Positions 25,623 through 35,283 of a stretch of 46,264 bases of DNA are shown here, in pieces. Numbering within the stretch: the first letter of the stretch is position 1; every line of letters begins with the position of its first letter. The notes under the pieces were generated by a model that ran no database searches, was not told the origin of the DNA, and saw nothing but the letters and a program-made list of their open reading frames with translations. Position numbers and translations under genes: made by a program. The stretch spans positions 1-46,264 of the forward strand of contig NZ_CASFWU010000009.1 in assembly GCF_949298305.1 (NCBI RefSeq), written 5' to 3'. Source of the stretch: an uncultured Bacteroides sp. GTDB taxonomy: Bacteria > Bacteroidota > Bacteroidia > Bacteroidales > Bacteroidaceae.

Positions 25623-27146
25623 TCAGTTCCCTTTGGCCTGTGCCAACAGTTTTTCTCCTTTGGCAATAGCCTCCTCAATAGTACCTACATTCAGGAAAGC
25701 CGGCTCGGGCAGGTGGTCTACCTCGCCATCAAGTATCATCTTAAATCCCTTAATGGTATCTTCAATAGAGACCATAGTGCCTGGCACCCCTGTAAATTGC
25801 TCGGCAACAGCAAACGGTTGCGAGAGAAAGCGCTGCACTCGGCGAGCACGATTTACCAGTGTACGGTCGGCATCCGAAAGTTCCTCCATACCCAAGATTG
25901 AGATAATGTCCTGCAACTCCTTGTTGCGCTGCAGAATTTGCTTCACCCGTTGGGCTACTTCGTAATGCTCCTGCCCAACGATATGCGGATCGAGAATGCG
26001 TGAAGTGGATTCCAGCGGGTCGACAGCGGGATAGATACCCAGCTCCGTAATCTTACGACTGAGCACCGTCGTTGCGTCCAAATGAGTAAAGGTAGTAGCA
26101 GGCGCAGGGTCAGTCAAGTCATCGGCCGGCACATAGACTGCCTGCACGGACGTAATGGATCCGTTGCGTGTGGAAGTGATACGTTCCTGCATGGCTCCCA
26201 TCTCGGTGGCCAGAGTTGGCTGGTAGCCCACAGCTGAAGGCATACGCCCCAACAAGGCGGAAACCTCAGAGCCAGCCTGTGTAAAACGGAAAATATTGTC
26301 TATGAAGAACAGAATGTCTCGAGGACCATCAGTCTCGGCACCTCTGTCACGGAAAGATTCCGCAACCGTCAAGCCGGATAATGCCACAGATTGACGAGCC
26401 CCAGGCGGTTCGTTCATTTGACCAAATATAAGTGTTACTTGAGACTTGGCTACTTCATTATAATCCACCTTCGAAAGGTCCCAGTTACCTTCCTCCATGC
26501 TTTTCTTGAATTCTTCACCATATCTGATAACACCAGACTCTATCATTTCACGTAACAAATCATTTCCCTCACGCGTTCGTTCTCCAACTCCTGCAAACAC
26601 TGAGAAACCATGTTGTTTTTTAGCTATATTATTAATCAATTCTTGAATAAGCACAGTCTTTCCAACACCTGCTCCACCAAATAGACCAATCTTTCCACCC
26701 TTGCAATAAGGTTCCAACAAGTCTATTACCTTAATTCCTGTATATAAGACTTCCTGCACTGTTGTCAAATCCTCAAATTTTGGCGGCTCACGATGAATCG
26801 GATAAGCTCCGGCACGATTCAAATCCTTCATCCCGTCAATGGAATCGCCGACAACATTCATTAGGCGTCCCTTAATCTGATCGCCCACAGGCATGGTAAT
26901 AGGTCCTCCGAGCGGATAGGCCTTCATACCTCGCTGTAAACCGTCAGTACTATCCATAGCTACAGTTCGCACTGTATTTTCACCAATGTGTTGCTGTACT
27001 TCTACAATAAGTCTTTTCCCGTGAGGCTTTTTGATTTCCAAAGCATCGTGAATGCTTGGCAACATCAATTCAGCCTCCGTACCGTCAAAATAGACGTCTA
27101 CAACAGGTCCAATAACCTGTGAGATATGTCCAACAATTTGTGACAT
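25623..27146 (-). CDS. atpD: ATP synthase F1 subunit beta
   Basis: 507 residues, the catalytic subunit. The P-loop GGAGVGKT, the catalytic glutamate in VGERTREGND and the DELSEED-equivalent region (MEELSDADRTLVNRA) are visible. It is the first gene of the minus-strand operon atpD-atpC-small membrane protein-atpB-atpE-atpF-atpH-atpA-atpG, a Bacteroidetes order. Length is slightly greater than the usual 465-480. Confidence 0.98.
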   Translation of the reverse strand: MSQIVGHISQVIGPVVDVYFDGTEAELMLPSIHDALEIKKPHGKRLIVEVQQHIGENTVRTVAMDSTDGLQRGMKAYPLGGPITMPVGDQIKGRLMNVVGDSIDGMKDLNRAGAYPIHREPPKFEDLTTVQEVLYTGIKVIDLLEPYCKGGKIGLFGGAGVGKTVLIQELINNIAKKQHGFSVFAGVGERTREGNDLLREMIESGVIRYGEEFKKSMEEGNWDLSKVDYNEVAKSQVTLIFGQMNEPPGARQSVALSGLTVAESFRDRGAETDGPRDILFFIDNIFRFTQAGSEVSALLGRMPSAVGYQPTLATEMGAMQERITSTRNGSITSVQAVYVPADDLTDPAPATTFTHLDATTVLSRKITELGIYPAVDPLESTSRILDPHIVGQEHYEVAQRVKQILQRNKELQDIISILGMEELSDADRTLVNRARRVQRFLSQPFAVAEQFTGVPGTMVSIEDTIKGFKMILDGEVDHLPEPAFLNVGTIEEAIAKGEKLLAQAKGN

Positions 27147-27242
27147 AAGCGTTCCTACTATTTTAATTCTGCCGACCCAATACTATTTAAACATGGGTCC
27201 TACAAAAATGATTTATTTATTTCTACCACTTAATAAGTATGG

Positions 27243-27250
27243 CAAATTTA
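27243..27250 (-). promoter_or_regulatory. -7 promoter box of the atp operon
   Basis: The minus strand reads TAAATTTG, a match to TAnnTTTG, 97 bases before the atpD start. No convincing -33 TTTG is present. The gap 27147-27369 is otherwise AT-rich and holds no gene. Confidence 0.4.
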
Positions 27251-27369
27251 TAAACAATTTCGCAGCAGTTGTTCTACGGAATAGCTTTTTTTGAACAAAA
27301 AACACTCTTTTGAACGATTCAGGATACAATTAGAACAATTTATTGCAGATTCTGCAACATTTGTTAACA

Positions 27370-28536
27370 TCAATATACTTTCACTTTAGCAGCTATGCGT
27401 TTAACTTTGTCACGCAGTGCATCCAAATCGCTACCGAGCGGAGCATAACATAACACTACTCCCATACGGCGGTTGACTCTGGTGGTTGGCTTGCCGAAAA
27501 TACGCAAGAAGGTATCTTCCTCACGAGTCACCTCTTCCAGTCCCAGATAGTTGGGATACTCTTGACTGGCTATCGGTGAAAGAATTACGGCGCTGGCCCC
27601 CATACGCTCTTGTTTGATACCAGGAATAGGTAGTCCCAGCACGGCTCTCAAATGGAGCTCAAACTCATTAAGGTTCTGAGTGCCTGCCAAAGTAACCATA
27701 CCAGTATCGTGCGGACGTGGAGACAATTCGGAGAAGTAGACGCCGTTTTCGTGGCTGAGGAAGAATTCCACGCCCCAAATGCCGGCACCAGTCAAAGCTC
27801 GCGTCACTTTTTCAGCCATCTGTTGGGCCTCTTTCAGATGTTCGGGGTCGATGTGTACAGGTTGGAAGCTCTCGCGGTAGTCTCCCCCTTTTTGTACATG
27901 GCCAATGGGCGGACAGAATAACGTAGGTCCATCTTTCTGGGTAACAGTCAATAGGGTAATTTCACTGTCAAAACGGATAAATTCTTCGATAATCAGTTCC
28001 TTGATATCTCCACGGCTGCCATTGCAACCATATTCCCAGGCATGTTCCAGCTCGTCGGCACTCTTCACCAACGACTGTCCTTTACCCGAAGAAGACATAA
28101 GTGGCTTTACTACACAGGGAAATCCTATCTTCTCAGCTGCCTCTTTCAGTTCGTCCAATGATTTGGCATAGAAATATCTGGCGGTTTTCAATCCCAGTTC
28201 CTTGGCAGCCAGGTCTCGGATGGCCTTTCGGTTCATGGTATAGTTCACTGCACGGGCACTGGGCACCACCTGGATGCCTTCGTTCTCGAAGTCATACAAA
28301 CGCTCTGTACGAATGGCCTCAATTTCGGGGACGATGATGTCCGGCTTATGCTTGCGCACCACGCGCTCCAGAGCGTCTCCGTCCAACATACTGAACACTT
28401 CGCACTCGTCGGCCACCTGCATGGCCGGAGCTCCGGCATACGAATCGCAGGCCACCACATATTGGCCCTTGCGTTTGGCCGAAATCACGAACTCTTTACC
28501 CAATTCACCCGAACCTAATAATAAAATCTTTTTCAT
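27370..28536 (-). CDS. purT: Formate-dependent GAR transformylase
   Basis: 388 residues from the ATG at 28536 (MKKILLLGSGELGKEF). An ATP-grasp enzyme that uses formate and ATP to formylate glycinamide ribonucleotide in purine synthesis. Visible features are the N-terminal GSGELGKE loop, the ATP-grasp segment CVVKPLMSSSGKGQS, and metal-binding residues in GVEFFLSHENGVYFSELSPRPHDTG. The upstream ATG at 28578 adds residues that look like leader sequence and would overlap the promoter spacing. It is monocistronic. It is a plausible consumer of formate made by PflB in the same window. Confidence 0.96.
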   Translation of the reverse strand: MKKILLLGSGELGKEFVISAKRKGQYVVACDSYAGAPAMQVADECEVFSMLDGDALERVVRKHKPDIIVPEIEAIRTERLYDFENEGIQVVPSARAVNYTMNRKAIRDLAAKELGLKTARYFYAKSLDELKEAAEKIGFPCVVKPLMSSSGKGQSLVKSADELEHAWEYGCNGSRGDIKELIIEEFIRFDSEITLLTVTQKDGPTLFCPPIGHVQKGGDYRESFQPVHIDPEHLKEAQQMAEKVTRALTGAGIWGVEFFLSHENGVYFSELSPRPHDTGMVTLAGTQNLNEFELHLRAVLGLPIPGIKQERMGASAVILSPIASQEYPNYLGLEEVTREEDTFLRIFGKPTTRVNRRMGVVLCYAPLGSDLDALRDKVKRIAAKVKVY

Positions 28537-28602
28537 CTTTAAATCTGTTTCTATATGATTGAATTTAACTATTATCACTTATCCCACGAGAATACGTATG
28601 GA

Positions 28603-28634
28603 CAAAAGTAGCATTATTCTCCCAATCCGACAAC
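28603..28634 (-). promoter_or_regulatory. Promoter of purT
   Basis: On the minus strand TACTTTTG (28603-28610) matches TAnnTTTG, and GTTG (28631-28634) sits 20 bases upstream at the -33 position (consensus TTTG, three of four). The predicted leader is about 60 bases. Confidence 0.6.
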
Positions 28635-28684
28635 ACATCAGAATACGAGTTTCAGCAGGGAGGCCAGCCTTTGTAAGCATTTTT

Positions 28685-28785
28685 ATTCCATTGTCGTTGG
28701 AATAGCCATTCGAAAGGCTTTCGAATGGCTATTCGATAGCCTGTCGAATACATATTCGAAGGGGTTTGGAATATCCGTTCGATTT
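28685..28785. repeat. 23-bp dyad array, ATTCGA/TCGAAT type
   Basis: Four full units of 23 bp start at 28685, 28708, 28731 and 28754, with a partial fifth at 28777. Each is a six-base arm, seven bases, the complementary arm and a four-base linker. Unit 28685 uses ATTCCA/TGGAAT while units 28708 and 28731 use ATTCGA/TCGAAT, a compensatory change that keeps pairing. ATTCGAAAG-G-CTTTCGAAT (28708-28726) is a perfect 9-bp-arm palindrome. It lies between purT and the 3' end of the cassette at 28868-31104. The rest of the 28537-28867 gap carries the purT promoter and a GC-rich stretch with nothing else recognised. Confidence 0.8.
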
Positions 28786-28867
28786 ACTTTTCAAAACGGC
28801 CGCTTCCCGCCGAGACCCGCCTGCCGGATTGGCGCTGCCTCCTCCGCCTGTTCTGCCACAGGCTATC

Positions 28868-29410
28868 TCATATATCTTCTTCCAGCGGCATGTATTCGGT
28901 GCCCTTGTCCGGTATGCTGAAGTCCTTGTTGGCAAACAAATCCGCCAGTCCCGACACTTGTTTCAGCCGAAGCAGTTCGTCACGATCCATTCCGATATGT
29001 TTCATAATCCATTGGTCGGACATACCGGCCTTATCCAATTCGGCCACGATGTTGCACATCAATTCAATGTTGTGTGTGCCACGTGCTCTGTTGTGGCGGA
29101 TGGTGGAAGCCATACGGTTGGACAAATCCTTCTCTATTACCACTACCGGCAGCAGCCCCTTTTCGCGCTCGAACACCCGCTTGGAGGTTTTCATTACCTG
29201 GTAGCGGTGGTAGCCGTCCACCAGAATGTAGGTATCGGTCTCGGCGTCGTAATAGCAGACACAAGGCATCGTGAAACCGTCTTCCCAGATGGAGAGTTCC
29301 AACAACCGCATTTCGGGCGGAGCAACCACATTGGGGTTATAATCGTTAGCCTGTACTTTTTCTATCGGTACGGCCTTCACATTGTATACCGGACTTTGAG
29401 TTTCATTCAT
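28868..29410 (-). CDS. ParB/Srx-fold protein (IbrB/YbdM-like)
   Basis: 180 residues. The N-terminal half matches the ParB/Srx nucleotide-binding fold: an IEKVQANDYNPN strand, ELSIWEDGFTMP, and the signature DGYHR at residues 65-69 within YILVDGYHRYQ. The C-terminal half is helical, with an HTH-like segment (MSDQWIMKHIGMDRDELLRL). It is too short and too isolated to be a chromosome-partition ParB. Its ATG overlaps the stop of the PAPS-reductase-like gene by four bases (ATGA), so the two are coupled. This pairing matches E. coli YbdM/YbdN and IbrB/IbrA, whose biochemistry is not established. Some ParB/Srx proteins are nucleotide-dependent kinases or CTPases; which applies here is unknown. Confidence 0.82.
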   Translation of the reverse strand: MNETQSPVYNVKAVPIEKVQANDYNPNVVAPPEMRLLELSIWEDGFTMPCVCYYDAETDTYILVDGYHRYQVMKTSKRVFEREKGLLPVVVIEKDLSNRMASTIRHNRARGTHNIELMCNIVAELDKAGMSDQWIMKHIGMDRDELLRLKQVSGLADLFANKDFSIPDKGTEYMPLEEDI

Positions 29411-30696
29411 AACATCATATTTTTATATTGTTCCATTATTTTATTGCGTTTGCGCACTTCTTCCTTGTTCAGTGCAAAGCCCATGTACTTGCAGGCATGA
29501 TCGTTCTTCAGGATGCAGATACACATGCGCTTGTAAGTAGGAATTTCACGAAATTCGGGGATGTCGATATCATCCAGATACTCCATTCTCACGGGCTTCT
29601 TGTTCGTCTTGTAATTGCTGCTCTCCATAACGTCTATGCTGACCCCGGCATCCCTCAGCCGCTGGATGGTCACGTCACTGAGGCATCCGCCTCGGGTTCG
29701 CCAGAATTCCTTGCTTACAGTCAGTTTCCGCAGATAGTTGCGTCTTGTCTGTTCAGGCAGGGTAGAAAGCAGAAACTGCATAAACTCCTTCCATGTATAG
29801 CCTTGCGGCAGATGAATGCTTTGCCATCCCATGACATGTGTTCCTCCGTAGATTCCCGTAAAATTGACTCCGTTAACACGCCCTATCATCTTACCCCAAG
29901 TGTTGGGATCTATTGCCTTATATAGCGCGAGGCTCTCAATTGCCTCACCCAGAAAGGGACTGGCCACCCGCTGACGCTCCAGATTGACACCAGCCTTGTA
30001 ATAAAGGTCGTAAAGGCGATTGTAATCAAAACCGAATTTCCCGTTGGCTGTCCACACATCTGTTGTCCTCCAGTCATAGAGTGGATAAACATTAAAAATA
30101 TCATTCCCAATCCTCGAAGTCCATCGGTAATTGTGATACATCTGGAATTTTCGGTTCAGATGAATGCAACGCCAACGGTTCAGACTCTCCTGAGTCCGGA
30201 TACCAATCAGAAAACATGAACGTACGGCATCTTTACGTTCATGCAACCACTTGGCAAAGTACATCTGAAATTCATAATCCCACATATTTTCATAATAGAA
30301 AGGGAAATCGTCTTTGGTGTAACTGCCCGCAGGCATCTGCCGTACCCAGATGTCCTTCATCTTCTCATCCCACGGACGCCAGAAACTCTGATACATGGAC
30401 GTACAGGTTGAAACCCTGAAAGGCACGCAGATGCGATACACTTCCAAAATATCCTTGTTGGCTTCCAGAATGCGGTCAACAAAATCAATGGTCAGGCTGT
30501 ATTGAATTTCGTAGTCCATGTGGAACACACAGATTTTCCGATTCAAATGGTTTCTCCTTATATAATCAATGCACAGGTTCAGCAGCAATCCGCTGTCCTT
30601 ACCTCCTGAAAACGACACACAGATATTGTCAAAATCTCTAAATATCATTGCTATACGCTCCTGCGCCAGTTCATATACATTCTTGTTGTTCTTCAT
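29407..30696 (-). CDS. PAPS-reductase-like PP-loop ATPase (IbrA/YbdN-like)
   Basis: 429 residues. The PP-loop SGGKDS at residues 30-35 marks the adenine-nucleotide alpha-hydrolase fold shared by PAPS reductases, DndC and tRNA thiolation enzymes. The region VYPLYDWRTTDVWTANGKFG is typical of this subgroup, and the C-terminal part resembles the DUF3440 region of IbrA/YbdN. No cysteine motif of canonical assimilatory PAPS reductase is evident, and no sulfate-assimilation gene is nearby, so sulfate reduction is unlikely. It sits between a small possible acetyltransferase-like gene (6 bases upstream) and the ParB-like gene (4-base overlap). Confidence 0.85.
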   Translation of the reverse strand: MKNNKNVYELAQERIAMIFRDFDNICVSFSGGKDSGLLLNLCIDYIRRNHLNRKICVFHMDYEIQYSLTIDFVDRILEANKDILEVYRICVPFRVSTCTSMYQSFWRPWDEKMKDIWVRQMPAGSYTKDDFPFYYENMWDYEFQMYFAKWLHERKDAVRSCFLIGIRTQESLNRWRCIHLNRKFQMYHNYRWTSRIGNDIFNVYPLYDWRTTDVWTANGKFGFDYNRLYDLYYKAGVNLERQRVASPFLGEAIESLALYKAIDPNTWGKMIGRVNGVNFTGIYGGTHVMGWQSIHLPQGYTWKEFMQFLLSTLPEQTRRNYLRKLTVSKEFWRTRGGCLSDVTIQRLRDAGVSIDVMESSNYKTNKKPVRMEYLDDIDIPEFREIPTYKRMCICILKNDHACKYMGFALNKEEVRKRNKIMEQYKNMML

Positions 30697-30702
30697 TCGG
30701 GT

Positions 30703-31104
30703 CTATTTTTTATTGATTTTCTTCATTCGGACATAACGCGTCCATTCCTTCTCTACGGAGAACTCCAGCTCCTTGAACGCAGGAACATCTTCCAGCAACA
30801 CGACCGCAGCCAGCGTAGTATCGTCTTTTACATCGTCCGAAATTTTCTCCAGCAAAGCCTTCAGCACACACACAGACTTATTTTCAATATAATAGTTGTT
30901 GACGACATACTCGTTCTTTTTCTTCTCCAGGGGAACGAATCCCTGGACATGCCCGTCCGTTCCAGCAATGTACCACACATAATTTTCCGCTGTACGGAAA
31001 GGGAAGTTGTTGTTCTGCTTCAACACCTTCGGGTTCATCACCAAGGGCCCCACCAAAGGATAGAGCCGCTCGTCTGTACCGCCCAATTTCATTATCTCCA
31101 TCAT
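30703..31104 (-). CDS. Small protein, possibly GNAT-like, first gene of the IbrAB-like cassette
   Basis: 133 residues from the ATG at 31104; ATGs at 31101 and 31092 are alternatives. The alternation of strands and helices (VWYIAGTDGHVQGFVPLEKK, EYVVNNYYI, VLKALLEKI, FKELEFSVEKEWTRYVRMKK) resembles a compact GNAT acyltransferase fold, including a final strand where a small molecule is usually judged. I could not see a clear acetyl-CoA P-loop, so this is a structural impression only. It ends 6 bases before the PP-loop gene and shares its promoter. Confidence 0.65.
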   Translation of the reverse strand: MMEIMKLGGTDERLYPLVGPLVMNPKVLKQNNNFPFRTAENYVWYIAGTDGHVQGFVPLEKKKNEYVVNNYYIENKSVCVLKALLEKISDDVKDDTTLAAVVLLEDVPAFKELEFSVEKEWTRYVRMKKINKK

Positions 31105-31170
31105 AACTCTTTTGCGTTTTACGGGTTCTAAAAGTAAGGCTTTTCAGGCTTGCATTCGCATTTCCTTAGT

Positions 31171-31202
31171 CAAAATTAACATAAGAGGCCACAGTCTGCA
31201 AC
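31171..31202 (-). promoter_or_regulatory. Promoter of the IbrAB-like cassette
   Basis: On the minus strand TAATTTTG (31171-31178) fits TAnnTTTG, and GTTG (31199-31202) lies 20 bases upstream at the -33 position. The leader would be about 60 bases. It is divergent from the thi operon. Confidence 0.55.
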
Positions 31203-31308
31203 AGTTTCCATACACGACGCCCCCGTTCCTTACGTTCATCCAAGGTGTTTGCCTGGACAAGGACGACTCATTTATTAATAATTAACTCTTATTTCCAGAG
31301 AATTGCCT

Positions 31309-31316
31309 TACCTTTG
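31309..31316 (+). promoter_or_regulatory. -7 promoter box of the thi operon
   Basis: TACCTTTG matches TAnnTTTG and ends 10 bases before the first paired base of the TPP riboswitch, placing the transcript start at about its 5' edge. The -33 region has no clear TTTG. Confidence 0.55.
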
Positions 31317-31326
31317 CTACCGTAAA

Positions 31327-31404
31327 ACAAAGGGGTGCCCTACCCGTCGGGCTGAGATCATACCCTACGAACCTGATACGGATAATTCCGGCGAAGGGAT
31401 TTGT
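31327..31404 (+). ncRNA. TPP riboswitch (THI element)
   Basis: The conserved parts of the thiamin pyrophosphate aptamer are present in order: GGGGTGCCC, the CTGAGA core (31352-31357), ACCTGAT, GGATAATTCCGGCG and AAGGGA. The closing helix P1 pairs ACAAA (31327-31331) with TTTGT (31400-31404). It precedes thiS by 72 bases. In that interval CCCC-ATTC-GGGG (31423-31434) could be part of the expression platform. When TPP binds, expression of the thi genes should fall. Confidence 0.95.
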
Positions 31405-31476
31405 TGACAGACCACCTGCCTGCCCCATTCGGGGAAGCCTTCCTTTGGTTTACATCCCAACAAAAACGAACGTCTT

Positions 31477-31677
31477 ATGAAACTGACCGTAAACAACCAA
31501 GAGACTGAACTGGCCGTAGGTGGAACGCTGCTCCAACTGGCCGAGCAACTGCAACTGCCTCCTCAAGGAGTGGCCATCGCCGTAAACAACCGCATGATAC
31601 CCCGTCCGCAATGGGATGGACATGTTCTCCAGGAGGGCGACCGCCTGGTCATCATCAAAGCTGCTTGTGGAGGATAA
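31477..31677 (+). CDS. thiS: Sulfur carrier protein
   Basis: 66 residues with a ubiquitin-like fold ending in the required Gly-Gly (IIKAACGG). The C-terminus is adenylated by ThiF and then thiocarboxylated to donate sulfur for thiazole synthesis by ThiG. It is the first gene after the TPP riboswitch, 4 bases before thiE. Confidence 0.96.
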   Translation: MKLTVNNQETELAVGGTLLQLAEQLQLPPQGVAIAVNNRMIPRPQWDGHVLQEGDRLVIIKAACGG

Positions 31678-31681
31678 GGCC

Positions 31682-32296
31682 ATGCTAAAACTACAGTTCA
31701 TTACTCATCAGACAGAGAAATACTCCTACTTCGAATCGGCCTGCATGGCGCTGGAGGGTGGATGCAAGTGGATTCAGCTGCGCATGAAGGACGCCCCGCT
31801 GGACGAAGTGGAGCAGGTAGCTTTGCAACTGAAGCCTTTGTGCAAGCAGCACGACGCGATACTGGTGCTGGACGACCATGTGGAGCTGGTCCGCAAGCTG
31901 GAAGTGGACGGCGTACACCTGGGCAAACTGGACATGCCTATCCGTGAGGCCCGCCAGCTTTTGGGCGAAGGATTCATCATCGGCGGCACGGCCAACACGA
32001 TAGACGATGTACGAGCCCACTACGAAGCCGGGGCCGACTACATCGGCTGCGGCCCATTCCGCTTTACCACCACAAAGAAGAACCTCAGCCCCGTGCTGGG
32101 ACTGGAGGGATACCGCAACATCATCCGCTGCATGGAGGAAGAAGGCATCGACCTGCCGCTGGTAGCCATCGGAGGCATCACCCGCGACGACATCCCCGCC
32201 CTGCTCGAAACAGGAGTGGACGGCATTGCTTTGAGCGGCACCATCCTGCGGGCCGAAGACCCCGTGGAAGAGACCCGAAGGCTGCTAAACATTTAA
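31682..32296 (+). CDS. thiE: Thiamin phosphate synthase
   Basis: 204 residues from the ATG at 31682; the longer open frame from 31616 overlaps thiS and is not used. A TIM-barrel enzyme that joins HMP-PP and thiazole phosphate. Substrate-binding words QLRMKD, VLDDHVEL, GVHLGK, GGTANT and IAIGGI-like LVAIGGI are present. A second ThiE/TenI-family gene lies at 37135, so this copy is the likelier true synthase. Confidence 0.95.
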   Translation: MLKLQFITHQTEKYSYFESACMALEGGCKWIQLRMKDAPLDEVEQVALQLKPLCKQHDAILVLDDHVELVRKLEVDGVHLGKLDMPIREARQLLGEGFIIGGTANTIDDVRAHYEAGADYIGCGPFRFTTTKKNLSPVLGLEGYRNIIRCMEEEGIDLPLVAIGGITRDDIPALLETGVDGIALSGTILRAEDPVEETRRLLNI

Positions 32297-32328
32297 ACGG
32301 AATCAATCACATATATAATATAGGTAAT

Positions 32329-33105
32329 ATGGAGAAATTAGTCATTGCCGGACGCGAGTTCAGCTCACGCCTCTTTTTGGGCACCGGCAAGTTCAACTCA
32401 AACGAAGTGATGGAGCAGTCCATCCTGGCATCGGGCACGGAAATGGTGACCGTAGCCATGAAACGCATCGAACTGGGAGACAAGGAAGACGACATGCTGC
32501 GTCACATTGTCCACCCGAACATCCAGCTGCTGCCCAACACCAGCGGCGTGCGCAATGCCGAAGAGGCCGTGTTTGCCGCACAGATGGCACGCGAGGCTTT
32601 CGGCACCAACTGGCTGAAACTGGAGATACACCCCGACCCGCGCTACCTGCTGCCCGACTCGGTAGAGACCCTGAAGGCTACGGAGCAGCTGGTGAAGCTG
32701 GGCTTCGTGGTCCTGCCCTACTGCCAGGCCGACCCAACGCTGTGCAAGCACCTGGAGGAAGCGGGCGCGGCTACCGTGATGCCGCTGGGCGCCCCCATCG
32801 GCACCAATAAAGGATTGCAGACGCGCGACTTCCTGCGCATCATCATCGAGCAGGCCAACGTGCCGGTCGTGGTGGATGCGGGCATCGGAGCCCCCAGCCA
32901 TGCCGCCGAGGCCATGGAGATGGGCGCATCGGCCTGCCTGGTGAATACTGCCATTGCCGTGGCCGGCAACCCTGTGGAGATGGCAGTGGCCTTCAAGGAA
33001 GCCGTCATTGCCGGACGCCGCGCCTACGAAGCCGGCCTGGGTACGCAATCCGACAACCTGGTGGCCGAAGCCAGCTCGCCCCTCACCAGTTTCCTCAATG
33101 AATAA
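32329..33105 (+). CDS. thiG: Thiazole synthase
   Basis: 258-residue TIM-barrel enzyme that builds the thiazole ring from DXP, dehydroglycine and ThiS thiocarboxylate. The Schiff-base lysine is Lys97 in NWLKLEIHPD, and the phosphate-binding words GAPIGTNKGL and VDAGIGAPSHA are present. It lies 32 bases after thiE. Confidence 0.97.
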   Translation: MEKLVIAGREFSSRLFLGTGKFNSNEVMEQSILASGTEMVTVAMKRIELGDKEDDMLRHIVHPNIQLLPNTSGVRNAEEAVFAAQMAREAFGTNWLKLEIHPDPRYLLPDSVETLKATEQLVKLGFVVLPYCQADPTLCKHLEEAGAATVMPLGAPIGTNKGLQTRDFLRIIIEQANVPVVVDAGIGAPSHAAEAMEMGASACLVNTAIAVAGNPVEMAVAFKEAVIAGRRAYEAGLGTQSDNLVAEASSPLTSFLNE

Positions 33106-33122
33106 CCCCTCAAACATTAACT

Positions 33123-34811
<1,689 letters not shown>

Positions 34812-34845
34812 TAATTAAAAGTTAAAAACGGGGAAGGAATGCAAG

Positions 34846-35199
34846 ATGAACAACAGCATCACCGAACAAAAAGCAGTGCAGTTTGCGCTACGCATCATCA
34901 AAGCCTACCAATTCCTGACGAAAGAAAAGAACGAGTTCGTCTTGTCCAAGCAGTTGCTGCGCAGTGGGACGGCCATTGGCGCCCTGGTCAAGGAAGCCGA
35001 ATTTGCCGAAAGCCGAAACGACTTTATCCACAAGCTGCACATTGCGCTAAAGGAAGCCAATGAGACGGCTTATTGGCTGCTGCTGTTATCGGAATCAGGC
35101 TATATTGTCCCGACAGTCTACCAATCCATCCAATCGGATTGCAAGGAGCTTATCAGACTGCTGGTAAGCATCATCAAGACCTGCAAGGCTAACCCCTGA
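34846..35199 (+). CDS. Four-helix-bundle protein (23S rRNA intervening-sequence family)
   Basis: 117 residues, almost wholly helical, with the family words RSGTAIGALVKEAEFAESR and FIHKLHIALKEANETAYWL. These small proteins are known from 23S rRNA intervening sequences and as stand-alone genes in many Bacteroidetes; their function is not established. It is inserted between thiC and thiH in the operon, with its own spacer at each side (34 and 84 bases), and has lower G/C at third positions than the thi genes around it. It may have entered the operon later. No link to thiamin is known. Confidence 0.85.
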   Translation: MNNSITEQKAVQFALRIIKAYQFLTKEKNEFVLSKQLLRSGTAIGALVKEAEFAESRNDFIHKLHIALKEANETAYWLLLLSESGYIVPTVYQSIQSDCKELIRLLVSIIKTCKANP

Positions 35200-35283
35200 C
35201 ATCCTTTTCCGCTTTTAGCCTCACATTATTAACCCCGTCACCGGACACTATTAACTATTATCTTTTAACTATTAACTGAAAAC

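Noticed and set aside
28868..29410. Chromosome-partition ParB or plasmid partition locus
   Set aside because: Too short, no ParA partner, no parS-like sites, and coupled to a PP-loop gene instead.
29407..30696. Assimilatory PAPS reductase (CysH)
   Set aside because: C-terminal region and length fit the IbrA/YbdN group and no cysD, cysN or cysJ-type genes are nearby.
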